The notes beneath the pieces were generated by a model. It saw nothing but the letters and a program-made list of their open reading frames with translations. It was not told the origin of the DNA and did no database searches. A stretch of DNA of 64,000 nucleotides from Gemella sanguinis ATCC 700632. Its GTDB lineage: Bacteria > Bacillota > Bacilli > Staphylococcales > Gemellaceae. Position 1 is the stretch's first letter; each line of letters begins with the position of its first letter. Below are positions 1-9,772 of this stretch, piece after piece. The stretch covers positions 1 to 64,000 of the forward strand of contig NZ_KL370813.1 in the NCBI RefSeq assembly GCF_000701685.1, in the 5' to 3' direction. Both the position numbers and the translations under genes were made by a program.

Positions 1-193
1 CCAGTTTAAATAATACAACAGGATCTAGACTATTTCTCCCTGTCGTATGGCTATAGTATTTTTCTGTTAAATCATAAATAAATTTAAAATCGATAGCTTT
101 ATCTACTTTTCTTAAAAAATGGTCTTTAGGTACTATTTCTGATAGTGTCATTAGTATTATTTCATCTTTTATATTTTCTACTTTATTAAACAT
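1..193 (-). CDS. IS1182-family transposase, N-terminal fragment (runs off the window)
   Basis: The reverse strand reads an open frame from an ATG at 193 to the window edge, about 64 residues. It begins MFNKVENIKDEIILMTLSEI and continues with VPKDHFLRKVDKAIDF, FIYDL and LDPVVLFKL. This N-terminal block is typical of IS1182-type DDE transposases (DUF772 region), where the catalytic DDE residues lie further on, outside this window. An AGGAGG ribosome site sits just upstream (201-206) and an extended -10 TGGTATAAT at 219-227. Whether the copy is complete cannot be seen. The family call rests on remembered similarity of the opening block and is fairly firm; activity is unknown. Confidence 0.8.
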   Translation of the reverse strand, partial: MFNKVENIKDEIILMTLSEIVPKDHFLRKVDKAIDFKFIYDLTEKYYSHTTGRNSLDPVVLFKL

Positions 194-218
194 ACTAAAA
201 CCTCCTTTGTATACTTAT

Positions 219-227
219 ATTATACCA
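219..227 (-). promoter_or_regulatory. Extended -10 promoter for the transposase
   Basis: On the minus strand TGGTATAAT is an extended -10 element. It lies about 25 bases upstream of the transposase ATG with AGGAGG between them. Confidence 0.5.
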
Positions 228-249
228 TTTTAAAGGTTTTATTTCAGTT

Positions 250-283
250 AAAAAAAGGCTGTTGACCTATTTGTCAACAGCCT
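250..283 (-). terminator. Hairpin with minus-strand T tract at the IS boundary
   Basis: Arms ggctgttgac (257-266) and gtcaacagcc (273-282) pair perfectly around a 6-base loop. On the minus strand a run of seven T residues follows, so it can terminate transcription arriving from the gene at 334-999 and may shield or bound the insertion sequence. Confidence 0.6.
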
Positions 284-284
284 G

Positions 285-315
285 ATATAGAGTAGAGATA
301 ATCTCTACTCTATAT
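285..315. repeat. Perfect 31-base palindrome beside the IS
   Basis: atatagagtagagat (285-299) and atctctactctatat (301-315) are exact inverse complements around one base. It lies just after the stop codon of the membrane protein gene and lacks its own T tract, as if it were a terminator stem separated from its tail. Confidence 0.7.
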
Positions 316-333
316 TTATGTTTTGCTTGAAAA

Positions 334-999
334 CTAGTTCTCAAATAAATTATACTTTCTACTTCTTATTATTCTTTTAATTTCAGGTCTAGGATATTTA
401 TCATAATCTATTTCAGAAACTATTGTTTTATTTTCTAACTGTAATTTCTTATATAAATTTGCGATATAAAATATAAAATATATATTTATAACACAGCTTA
501 TACCATATATTATATAAAACACTAAAAAATTACCTGAACCAATTACCATATAAATAACAAATTTAAATAGATAATATATATTCCAAATAACAAATAGCAC
601 ACATACCCAAAGTCTGTCTTTAATTATTGGTAAATATACTAGCATATTTCCAATTATCAAAATAAGATTAATAAAGAAAAACATAAAAAATATACCAGTC
701 ATAAATTCACCAAATCCTGCCCATGGGCTTGAACTATATTGAGCACTTTGAGACTTATGATATTCAGTAATAATACCAACTATTATATACATTACAGGTA
801 TTACTAGAATAGTTCCAACTACATAAAAAATTCCCCAATTTCTATAATATATTCTTCCTTTTAAAAATTTTAGCGATATGTACATACTATATATCGGTAT
901 AAATGCTAAAGCACCATTCTTCCCTATTATTTGAAAAACAATCATTAATAAAAATGAAAACAGTAAATACATAATAATATATGGTAAAAAAAGTTCCAT
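334..999 (-). CDS. Small multi-pass membrane protein, DUF5684-like
   Basis: A 221-residue, strongly hydrophobic protein with about six predicted membrane segments (roughly residues 4-25, 28-43, 55-77, 97-122, 128-150 and 157-183) and a charged cytoplasmic tail ending in RIIRSRKYNLFEN. The early segment GKNGALAFIPIYSMYISLKF resembles the GKPGWAALIPFYN motif of DUF5684-type proteins, whose function is not established. The ATG follows AGGAGG at a good distance. The guaB terminator ends immediately before this ribosome site, leaving no room for a separate promoter, so expression probably depends on read-through or on a start inside the hairpin region. Function unknown. Confidence 0.7.
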   Translation of the reverse strand: MELFLPYIIMYLLFSFLLMIVFQIIGKNGALAFIPIYSMYISLKFLKGRIYYRNWGIFYVVGTILVIPVMYIIVGIITEYHKSQSAQYSSSPWAGFGEFMTGIFFMFFFINLILIIGNMLVYLPIIKDRLWVCVLFVIWNIYYLFKFVIYMVIGSGNFLVFYIIYGISCVINIYFIFYIANLYKKLQLENKTIVSEIDYDKYPRPEIKRIIRSRKYNLFEN

Positions 1000-1010
1000 T
1001 TTCTCCTCCT

Positions 1011-1052
1011 ATAAAAAATGAGATAATGATATATAATATATACATTATCTCA
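1011..1052 (-). terminator. Terminator after guaB
   Basis: TGAGATAATG (1019-1028) pairs with CATTATCTCA (1043-1052) and a T-rich run follows on the minus strand. It directly abuts the ribosome site of the next gene. Confidence 0.7.
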
Positions 1053-1071
1053 CTTTACTTATATAATTTTA

Positions 1072-3142
<2,071 letters not shown>

Positions 3143-3177
3143 AGCTTCTCCTCGGTTAAATTTGATTAATTTTATTA

Positions 3178-3206
3178 ATAATACCAAACTTTCAGTGAAA
3201 ATTCAA
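3178..3206 (-). promoter_or_regulatory. Promoter of xpt-guaB
   Basis: On the minus strand TTGAAT (3201-3206), a 17-base spacer and TATTAT (3178-3183). The -35 box overlaps the base of the preceding hslO terminator. Confidence 0.7.
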
Positions 3207-3240
3207 GAGCCTCATGAAATGTTATTCATTAAGGCTCTAT
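3201..3240 (-). terminator. Terminator after hslO
   Basis: Minus-strand stem AGAGCCTTAATGA / TCATGAGGCTCT followed by TTGAATTTT. One bulge; modest T tract. Confidence 0.6.
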
Positions 3241-3250
3241 ATTCTAAATA

Positions 3251-4126
3251 TTATTTTAAGTTTTCTAATAAATCAGTAATTTCAGCTTGAGAAAACTGAT
3301 ATTTCTCTTTACAAAATGCACAAACTAATTCTGTTGTTTCTTGTTTAGCTAAATCTTCTAATTCTTCTCTTCCTAAAGTTACTAAAGCATCTGCATAACG
3401 CTCTTTTGAACATGTACATTTGAATACTACATCATTAGTTCGTAATATTCTATAATTTTCTTCTCCTCCAAATAAGATATTAGCTATTTCTTCAGGAGTT
3501 TTTCCTTCGTGAATAAGCGTAGAAATTGGTTTAATATTACTTATCGCTTTTTCTATTTTTGTTATTGTTTCATCGGTAGCATTCGGTAATACTTGTAATA
3601 CAAAACCTCCTGCTGCTAAAACAGAGTTATCTGTATCTACTAAAACACCTAGTGATACTGCAGATGGAACTTGTTCACTTGCTGCAAAGTAATAAGTAAA
3701 GTCTTCTGCTATTTCTCCAGAAACTATTGGTGATGTTGTTGTATATTTTTCATTAAGACCTAGATCTTTAACTACTGTGATATTTCCCGCTCCAACTACT
3801 CCTTTTACATCTAACTTACCTTGAGCATTACTTGGGATATGAACTTGCATATTTTTAGCATAAGCTGTTGTTTCACCCATTTCATCTGATGATGCATAGA
3901 TTGTTCCAACTGGACCATCTCCACGAACTGCAACATCTATTCTATCACCACTTTTAAGCATAGCCCCCATCATAGTTGTTACTGTCGCTGTACGCCCGAC
4001 TGCAGCTATTGCTGTTGGATATGCATCGTGTCTTTGTCTAATTTCTTCTACTAAATCTGTTGTTTTCGTTACAAAAAATCTAATCTCATCATTAAAGGCT
4101 AGTCCTCTAATTAAATAATCTTTCAT
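3251..4126 (-). CDS. hslO: Redox-regulated chaperone Hsp33
   Basis: A cytosolic holdase chaperone activated by oxidative unfolding. The 291-residue product has the family length and the C-terminal zinc switch: Cys237 and Cys239 (CTC) and Cys269 and Cys272 (CAFC). In Hsp33 these four thiolates bind zinc when reduced and form disulfides under oxidative stress. The N-terminal chaperone core includes GRTATVTTMMGAMLK and GDGPVGTIYASSD, typical of the family. It starts at an ATG with AAAGGA upstream, and has its own promoter and terminator, so it is probably monocistronic. Confidence 0.96.
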   Translation of the reverse strand: MKDYLIRGLAFNDEIRFFVTKTTDLVEEIRQRHDAYPTAIAAVGRTATVTTMMGAMLKSGDRIDVAVRGDGPVGTIYASSDEMGETTAYAKNMQVHIPSNAQGKLDVKGVVGAGNITVVKDLGLNEKYTTTSPIVSGEIAEDFTYYFAASEQVPSAVSLGVLVDTDNSVLAAGGFVLQVLPNATDETITKIEKAISNIKPISTLIHEGKTPEEIANILFGGEENYRILRTNDVVFKCTCSKERYADALVTLGREELEDLAKQETTELVCAFCKEKYQFSQAEITDLLENLK

Positions 4127-4204
4127 CTAAATAAAAATCCTTTCTACATTAATTATTAACTAATTAATATATATAATAATTGTTTACACTTCTTATGATG
4201 TTAT

Positions 4205-4233
4205 ATTATACATCCTCTTATTAAAATTGTCTA
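4205..4233 (-). promoter_or_regulatory. Promoter of hslO
   Basis: Minus strand TAGACA (4228-4233), 17-base spacer, TATAAT (4205-4210): five of six -35 bases and a perfect -10. Confidence 0.75.
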
Positions 4234-4258
4234 TTCGAAAGGTTGTTTATCAAAAAAT

Positions 4259-4300
4259 AAAAAGGACTTATTGTCTATTTTGTAAACAATAAATCCTTTT
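4259..4300 (-). terminator. Terminator after coaX
   Basis: AAAGGATTTATTG / CAATAAGTCCTTT arms with a T run on the minus strand; nearly symmetric. Confidence 0.7.
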
Positions 4301-4324
4301 ATTTCTATATATAATAGTTAAAAA

Positions 4325-5098
4325 TTACTTTTCTTTATTCATTTTATATAATTCAATTATACCTTTTAATGTTAATTCTTCATCCACAATATCAACATAC
4401 TCACTATGTTTTCCTATGAATTTTGATAGTCCACCTGTTAAAACAACTTTATACTCACTATCTAATTCTTCTTTTAGATGTTTAATAATATTTTCAAATT
4501 GCCCTAAAAACCCATAAAATAATCCAGCTTGCATTTGAGTTGTAGTATCCATACCTAACGATGTTGATACCGACTCTATCTCCACACGTGGTAATTTGGC
4601 AGCACGTGTATAAAGTGCTTCTGCACTTATATTCATCCCTGGACAAATAATTCCACCACGATAATTCATATCACCATCCACACAGTCAAATGTTGTTGCT
4701 GTCCCAAAATCTACTACTATTGCAGGAAGGTATGAACTAACCTTAGCTCCTACTATATCAACGATACGATCTGATCCTAATTTACTACTATACGGAGCAG
4801 GTACTTTTATACCTGTATTTATATCCGTTGATACTATTATTGGTTCTTTTTTAAAGTACTTTTTACTTAGTAGTTCCAGTGCAAACATCATCTTTGGTAC
4901 TACACTAGCAATAACGACTCCATCAAAGTCCTCAAATTTTATATTTTTATCTATAAAAAAATTACGTATAATTACATATAATTCATCTTCGGTTTTAGTA
5001 TTATCTGTAGCTATTCTCCAAGAGTGTATCATATTATAATCATCACCAAAAACACCTAAAACTATATTCGTATTCCCTACATCTAATGCAAATATCAT
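4325..5098 (-). CDS. coaX: Type III pantothenate kinase
   Basis: Phosphorylates pantothenate, the first step of coenzyme A synthesis. The 257-residue protein starts MIFALDVGNTNIVLGVF, the ASKHA-type phosphate-binding loop (DVGNTN), and contains DFGTATTFDCVDG and GGIICPG, hallmarks of CoaX rather than CoaA or PanK-II. CoaX is not feedback-inhibited by CoA in characterised species. A TTG two codons earlier sits directly on the AGGAG site, so the ATG at 5098 with a 7-base spacing is the better start. It stands alone between an AraC regulator and hslO; in Bacillus coaX is also next to hslO, which supports both calls. Confidence 0.95.
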   Translation of the reverse strand: MIFALDVGNTNIVLGVFGDDYNMIHSWRIATDNTKTEDELYVIIRNFFIDKNIKFEDFDGVVIASVVPKMMFALELLSKKYFKKEPIIVSTDINTGIKVPAPYSSKLGSDRIVDIVGAKVSSYLPAIVVDFGTATTFDCVDGDMNYRGGIICPGMNISAEALYTRAAKLPRVEIESVSTSLGMDTTTQMQAGLFYGFLGQFENIIKHLKEELDSEYKVVLTGGLSKFIGKHSEYVDIVDEELTLKGIIELYKMNKEK

Positions 5099-5183
5099 AA
5101 TCAATCTCCTAATATAATTAAGTAAGTATATTATATCATAAATTTTGTATAATATTTACTATTATTTAATTTAAAATAAGAAA

Positions 5184-5217
5184 AAATCTCCAGAACTATA
5201 AGTCCTGAAGATTCTTT
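5184..5217 (-). terminator. Terminator after the AraC-type regulator
   Basis: Minus-strand AATCTTCAGGACT pairs with AGTTCTGGAGATT (two G-U pairs) and is followed by six T residues. Confidence 0.75.
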
Positions 5218-5219
5218 AA

Positions 5220-6404
5220 TTAATGTTTTAATTTCGCTGCTGATTCTCTATATTTAAGTGGTGTTACTTTCATTATAGTTTTAAATATTCTGATGAAGTA
5301 ACTTGTATCAAAGTATCCAATATAATCAGCTACTTCTGAAATAGAGAAGTCTGTATTAGCTAATAGATAACATGCGTTTGATACGCGTTTATCATGAATA
5401 TAATCTACGATACTGATTCCCATATCTTTATTGAAAATAGATGATAGATAACTTTTGTTAACCCCTAGATACTCACTTACATTATCTAAACTAATTTTCT
5501 CAGCAATGCGGTCATTTATATACGCGATACAGTTACGTACAACAGCTTGTTTATCTTTATATTTATTTTTATCAACTAGTAGGCAGTAACTTCTAATTAC
5601 ATCTTCTGATAAGTCATAGTTATCAAGTTTGTTTTTAATTCTTACCCATAATTCTTCAATTCCTAAGTAATCTGAACTATGTTGTTCTAAAGAATATCTT
5701 AGTAGGTCGTTCATATTATAAGATTTTCTACGTCTAACATTAACGCCTGCTTCTACGTGACCTTCTTCAACACCATGATTTCTATGGCGAAGATCGAATA
5801 GCATATTTACTTTAGAGATATTTCCGTCTATTACAGCTTCAATTATTTCACGTTTGAATTTAACTTCACTTTCTAAAATACTATTTAAATAGTTACTTTT
5901 TCTTGCTGTATTTCTTCGTACATTTTTCACACTAGAATCTTCAATTAAAACTATAGCATCTAAGAAGTCTACATTTTCATCTTCAGCTAAAAGCTCTATT
6001 AAATAGTTGAATTTTTTTCTTGGAGTTATCGGAAGTGATGAATAAATATCACAAACTAACTCATTTATACTTGCTCCATATTTTACTAGTGATTCTTGGA
6101 AAACTTTTGTTGGAACAAAGTATTCTAAAAATGGCGTAATTAAGTAAAATTCTTCTTCGTTATCACTTGGAATAAATAAGCAAGAAATTCCTAGACCACT
6201 CTGACATTTTACAAGCTTACCATTTTTTAATTCCTCTTTTACATGTGCTAGATTTCTTTTTATAAATCTACTAAAAATACTACTTAACTGTTCTTCACCA
6301 AGGTCAAGGCGAATTTCTTCATCTGTATATTTATAAGTTAAAATACTACCATTTAAATCTAAAATATCTTTAACACGCTCTATTTTTTTTAATGAACTTC
6401 TCAT
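5220..6404 (-). CDS. AraC-family transcription regulator
   Basis: A 394-residue protein whose last 100 residues form an AraC/XylS DNA-binding domain with two helix-turn-helix units: ISLDNVSEYLGVNKSYLSSI and FSISEVADYIGYFDTSYFIR, ending with the conserved T-P-L-K-YR turn. The N-terminal 290 residues have no recognisable cupin barrel or receiver; they resemble the long sensory part of streptococcal and Gemella-type AraC regulators, some of which control YSIRK surface proteins, but no such gene lies here. It sits downstream of the ABC-2 transporter genes in the same direction with a 29-base gap, so it may be cotranscribed with them. Ligand and targets unknown. Confidence 0.85.
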   Translation of the reverse strand: MRSSLKKIERVKDILDLNGSILTYKYTDEEIRLDLGEEQLSSIFSRFIKRNLAHVKEELKNGKLVKCQSGLGISCLFIPSDNEEEFYLITPFLEYFVPTKVFQESLVKYGASINELVCDIYSSLPITPRKKFNYLIELLAEDENVDFLDAIVLIEDSSVKNVRRNTARKSNYLNSILESEVKFKREIIEAVIDGNISKVNMLFDLRHRNHGVEEGHVEAGVNVRRRKSYNMNDLLRYSLEQHSSDYLGIEELWVRIKNKLDNYDLSEDVIRSYCLLVDKNKYKDKQAVVRNCIAYINDRIAEKISLDNVSEYLGVNKSYLSSIFNKDMGISIVDYIHDKRVSNACYLLANTDFSISEVADYIGYFDTSYFIRIFKTIMKVTPLKYRESAAKLKH

Positions 6405-6433
6405 TTTACCTACCTCCTAACATATTAAGTATT

Positions 6434-7258
6434 TTAGTCGATTGTTATATCACGACGTGAATTAATTACATATGAAACTATAAAGAATATTGCTGTATAA
6501 GCGATTAACATTATAACTAAAGTATTTGCATTATCAAACTTAAATGTGTTTTTTACTAAATATCTATTGTCTTCAGTTGCATAGAACAATTGGAATAATG
6601 GAATATTAAACATGTGATATTTAACCCATTCAAATTTATCGACAATTAATACTGTTAATCCTTGAATCAGGGTACCTCCGAATACTGAAATCATTACTAG
6701 CACTAATGATAATACTTGTGTTTTAAATACAACACAAACAAGAACTACCATAGCTACATAAAAAATGAATACAGCTAAACCAGTAAGGTTCACTATTGCC
6801 AACTGTTGATATACTGTACGTCCAAAATAGCCATCAGCTAATTTTTCATTTAGTAAACTTAAATCATAGCTACCTTTATTAAGAATTATATTTACGAATA
6901 AATAATTAAATACTGTTCCTAGAACTACGAAGATAATATAGTTAATAAATCCTAATACTATTTTTGCTGTTAAAATAGCTGAACGAGATACTGGTTTCGT
7001 ATATAGAAACTTAATTGTTCCTTTTGAATATTCTTGAGATAAATTGTTAGCTAGTATAATTAAAGCGAAAATAGATGCTATTCCAGTCGCTCCATTTGTA
7101 ATATCAGCTAGCGATTCAGCTGTACTAAATCCATTTTTAGCCATTTTTATCGAATTAATATATTGAACTAGTCCAATTAATCCAATAGTAACTAACATAT
7201 AAATCCATGTTGTTACTTTTTTATAATCTTTTATAAATTCATTAATTAGCAATTTCAT
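6434..7258 (-). CDS. ABC-2 type transporter permease
   Basis: A 274-residue integral membrane protein with about six membrane segments, opening KLLINEFIKDYKKVTTWIYM, the usual cytoplasmic elbow of ABC-2 permeases of the BcrB/NatB type, and containing EYSKGTIKFLYTKPVSR, the family loop that contacts the ATPase. Its ATG overlaps the stop codon of the upstream ATPase (TAATG), so the two are translationally coupled and form one complex. Substrate unknown; relatives export peptide antibiotics or sodium, or serve cell-envelope stress. Confidence 0.88.
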   Translation of the reverse strand: MKLLINEFIKDYKKVTTWIYMLVTIGLIGLVQYINSIKMAKNGFSTAESLADITNGATGIASIFALIILANNLSQEYSKGTIKFLYTKPVSRSAILTAKIVLGFINYIIFVVLGTVFNYLFVNIILNKGSYDLSLLNEKLADGYFGRTVYQQLAIVNLTGLAVFIFYVAMVVLVCVVFKTQVLSLVLVMISVFGGTLIQGLTVLIVDKFEWVKYHMFNIPLFQLFYATEDNRYLVKNTFKFDNANTLVIMLIAYTAIFFIVSYVINSRRDITID

Positions 7259-8619
7259 TATTTATTCCCCTTTCCAGTAATTTCAAGGAAACGATCCTCT
7301 AATGATGTATTAAGTACACGTACAACATCCAATTCAATATTGTTTGTTACTAAATACGTTAATAATCTTGATTTATCTTCACGAGATAGATTTTCAAATA
7401 CGAAAGCTCCATCTTGTCTAGTATAATTAATACCTAATTCAGGGATTAAGAAACTTGCTCTCTCATTATCGTAAGTATTTACTAATGTTCTTTCTACTTT
7501 ATCACCTTTAAGACTAGCTAGTTTATCATCAGCGATAATCTTACCATTTTCAATAACTATAACCCTATCACATACTTTTTCAATCTCATCTAGTAAATGT
7601 GATGAAATTAAAATAGATACACCTGATTTTGCAATTTCTTTTAATTTATTACGGAAATCTTGTACACCTTGTGGATCCAGTCCATTTACAGGTTCATCTA
7701 AAATTAAAACTTTTGGATCATTTAGTAACGCTTGAGCTAAACCAAGACGTTGACGCATCCCTAAAGAATATGTTTTAACTTTATTATTAATTACATTGCT
7801 TAGCCCAACAAACTCAACAAGTTCTTTTATACGAGATTTTGTAACTTTTTTACCACATACACGAGCATATTGTTTTAAGTTTGACCAACCAGACATATAG
7901 TTATAAAATTCTGGAGTTTCTATCATTGATCCAACTTCTTTTAGCATACCTGTTTTTCCAAAACCAACTGGTTTTTCAAAACAATAAGCTTCTCCTTTTG
8001 TTGTTTTAGTAAGACCAACCATCATACGCATAATTGTTGTTTTCCCACTTCCGTTAGGCCCTAATAATCCGATGATTTCACCTTCATGCATATCAAAACT
8101 AATGTCTTCAACTATTGTTTTTAGACCTATACGTTTTTTTAGTCCATGTACTTCAAACACTACTTTTCCTTTATCAGCTTCTACAGCAGGAATTATTTCC
8201 TCTTTTTTCTCGTTAAGTCCCTCCTCTTCTAGAGCTTTATCTAACTCTTCACGATTTAGGACAACTGTAGCTTGATAGTCAGGGTGGTCTATAACATTAG
8301 TTTCAAATTGTTGAGGTTCTTCAACAACATCAACTTCTTTTGTTTCAACCTCCTGAGTTACAGGAAGTTCATGAGTTTCCTGTACTTCTTGAACTTCATG
8401 TGCTTCTTGCACTTCTTTAATATCTATTACTTGCGTTTGTTCTTCTACTTGTACTTGTTCTTCTTCAACTACTGGTTTAGTAGCAGTAGACTTTTTATCT
8501 GCAACAAATTGCTGCTTTACTTTTTCTAATAAGCTAGCATAACTCTGTGCTTTACTACTCTTAGTTCCTGCATCATCATTACTTAATATATCTTTTATAT
8601 CTTTTTTTGAATTTGTCAT
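7258..8619 (-). CDS. ABC transporter ATPase with long acidic N-terminal extension
   Basis: The C-terminal 300 residues (from about 153) are an ordinary ATPase: Walker A GLLGPNGSGKTTIM, signature YSLGMRQRLGLAQAL, Walker B VLILDEPVNGLDP and a switch His in LISSHLLDE. The first 150 residues are unlike the family: a lysine-rich start, then a low-complexity acidic stretch rich in Glu, Val and Gln with a degenerate (V/A)QE-(A/T)HE pattern around residues 69-85. The domain energises the neighbouring permease. Start choice: an ATG at 8634 directly abuts the AAAGG site, whereas the ATG at 8619 lies 15 bases from it; I chose 8619 without certainty. Confidence 0.85.
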   Translation of the reverse strand: MTNSKKDIKDILSNDDAGTKSSKAQSYASLLEKVKQQFVADKKSTATKPVVEEEQVQVEEQTQVIDIKEVQEAHEVQEVQETHELPVTQEVETKEVDVVEEPQQFETNVIDHPDYQATVVLNREELDKALEEEGLNEKKEEIIPAVEADKGKVVFEVHGLKKRIGLKTIVEDISFDMHEGEIIGLLGPNGSGKTTIMRMMVGLTKTTKGEAYCFEKPVGFGKTGMLKEVGSMIETPEFYNYMSGWSNLKQYARVCGKKVTKSRIKELVEFVGLSNVINNKVKTYSLGMRQRLGLAQALLNDPKVLILDEPVNGLDPQGVQDFRNKLKEIAKSGVSILISSHLLDEIEKVCDRVIVIENGKIIADDKLASLKGDKVERTLVNTYDNERASFLIPELGINYTRQDGAFVFENLSREDKSRLLTYLVTNNIELDVVRVLNTSLEDRFLEITGKGNK

Positions 8620-8658
8620 TATTTGTAGCGGCATCCTTTCTCATAAATTTTCTTTTAT

Positions 8659-8667
8659 ATTATATCA
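8659..8667 (-). promoter_or_regulatory. Extended -10 promoter of the ABC-2 transporter genes
   Basis: Minus strand TGATATAAT; the -35 (TGGAAA) is weak. About 30 bases before the ribosome site. Confidence 0.55.
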
Positions 8668-9203
8668 TATTTATAAAATAATTTCCATTAAATACTAGAT
8701 AATTATTTTTTTAATTTTATATTATATTGCACTTTATTATTTCTGGCTTTATATAAAAAAGATTTTCATTAATAATCCCTTGAAAACGCAAGAAAATTAT
8801 TGAAAACACATTCGCTATATAATAGTCTTATTATGTCCACATTTAACTAGCTTAAAATTTTGATTATACTTGTACATACTACAACATAAAATATCTAAAC
8901 ATACGAATATATCCAAATACATTTCATTATAATTAAAATTTCTAATGAATACTTTATTAGTTTGTATTTCTATTTTTCTTTTTACTTTATTAAATTATTA
9001 TTATTTATAGATTTTCAATTGTTGACTTATATATTTCTTACTTAATTTAATCTGTAATTTTTCTAAACAACTTTATTTTTTATATAAACTATTATTATTT
9101 CAAAGTAATTAATTTAGAGATTTATATGAAAAATAGAAAGCTAGAGACTAATTTTCATAGTTTATCTAGATTGTTTTTCTTTTCGTATATAAAATGATAA
9201 CTA
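8668..9203. other. Gene-free stretch between divergent genes
   Basis: More than 500 bases of very AT-rich DNA between the ABC ATPase (minus) and fthC (plus). I found no open frame with a ribosome site, no convincing stem-loop and no RNA gene in it. A TTGACT at about 9022 has no good -10 partner. Confidence 0.5.
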
Positions 9204-9212
9204 TGATATAAT
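9204..9212 (+). promoter_or_regulatory. Extended -10 promoter of fthC
   Basis: TGATATAAT with TG at 9204-9205. The predicted start of transcription falls about ten bases before the TTG start codon, so the leader is little more than the GAGGTG ribosome site. Confidence 0.6.
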
Positions 9213-9229
9213 AATAATGAGGTGATACT

Positions 9230-9772
9230 TTGAAAAAGGAACTAAGAAAAAAATTTATAAAAGAAAGAAATACTCTACCAGAGGAATATAGAATAGAAGC
9301 TTCAAATAAAATCTTTAGTTTATTAGAAGAACTAGATTTATTCAAAAAAGCAGAACGTATTTTTGTTTTTATAGGATTCGGCAGTGAAATAACAACAAAA
9401 ATATTTATAAAAAAACACCTTTCTAATAAACAAATCTACGTCCCAAAAATAGTAAATGGCGATATGAAATTAGTTAATATCACAAGTTGGGATAGTTTAA
9501 AACCAGGTCATTTTAACGTACTAGAACCAGAAAGTGATGATTTCTATAACGGTTCTGTTGATTTAGTAATAACTCCATCTATAGTTTTTAATAAACAGGG
9601 ATATCGCTTAGGATATGGCAAAGGTTATTATGATAAATACTTTTCTCAAAATAGCTATAAAGTAAGTATAGGTCTTTCTTATGATCAGCTCCTTCAAGAT
9701 AATATTCCTACAGAAGAACACGATCAAAAAGTTGACTTCATAATTACAGAAAAAGGTACTATCACATGCTAA
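9230..9772 (+). CDS. fthC: 5-formyltetrahydrofolate cyclo-ligase
   Basis: Converts 5-formyl-THF to 5,10-methenyl-THF with ATP, recycling folate. The 180-residue protein begins KKELRKKFIKERNTL and contains the ATP/folate motif GYRLGYGKGYYDKYF near residue 125, plus PxxV and KVD segments of the YgfA/MTHFS family. The start is a TTG preceded by GAGGTG; no ATG lies close by in frame, and the N terminus matches the family from this residue. It overlaps the following methyltransferase gene by seven bases. Length is normal for bacterial forms. Confidence 0.93.
   Translation: MKKELRKKFIKERNTLPEEYRIEASNKIFSLLEELDLFKKAERIFVFIGFGSEITTKIFIKKHLSNKQIYVPKIVNGDMKLVNITSWDSLKPGHFNVLEPESDDFYNGSVDLVITPSIVFNKQGYRLGYGKGYYDKYFSQNSYKVSIGLSYDQLLQDNIPTEEHDQKVDFIITEKGTITC

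Larger units (their letters stand above)
1..283 (-). mobile_element. Left part of a probable IS1182-type insertion sequence
   Basis: The element includes the transposase start and its promoter. The outer boundary is inferred to lie near the hairpin at 257-282, which resembles the terminal hairpins often found at the ends of such elements. No target duplication can be checked because the other end is outside the window. Confidence 0.5.

Noticed and set aside
3143-3260. Possible guanine riboswitch before xpt
   Set aside because: No purine-aptamer core; the stem seen belongs to the hslO terminator and lies upstream of the xpt promoter.
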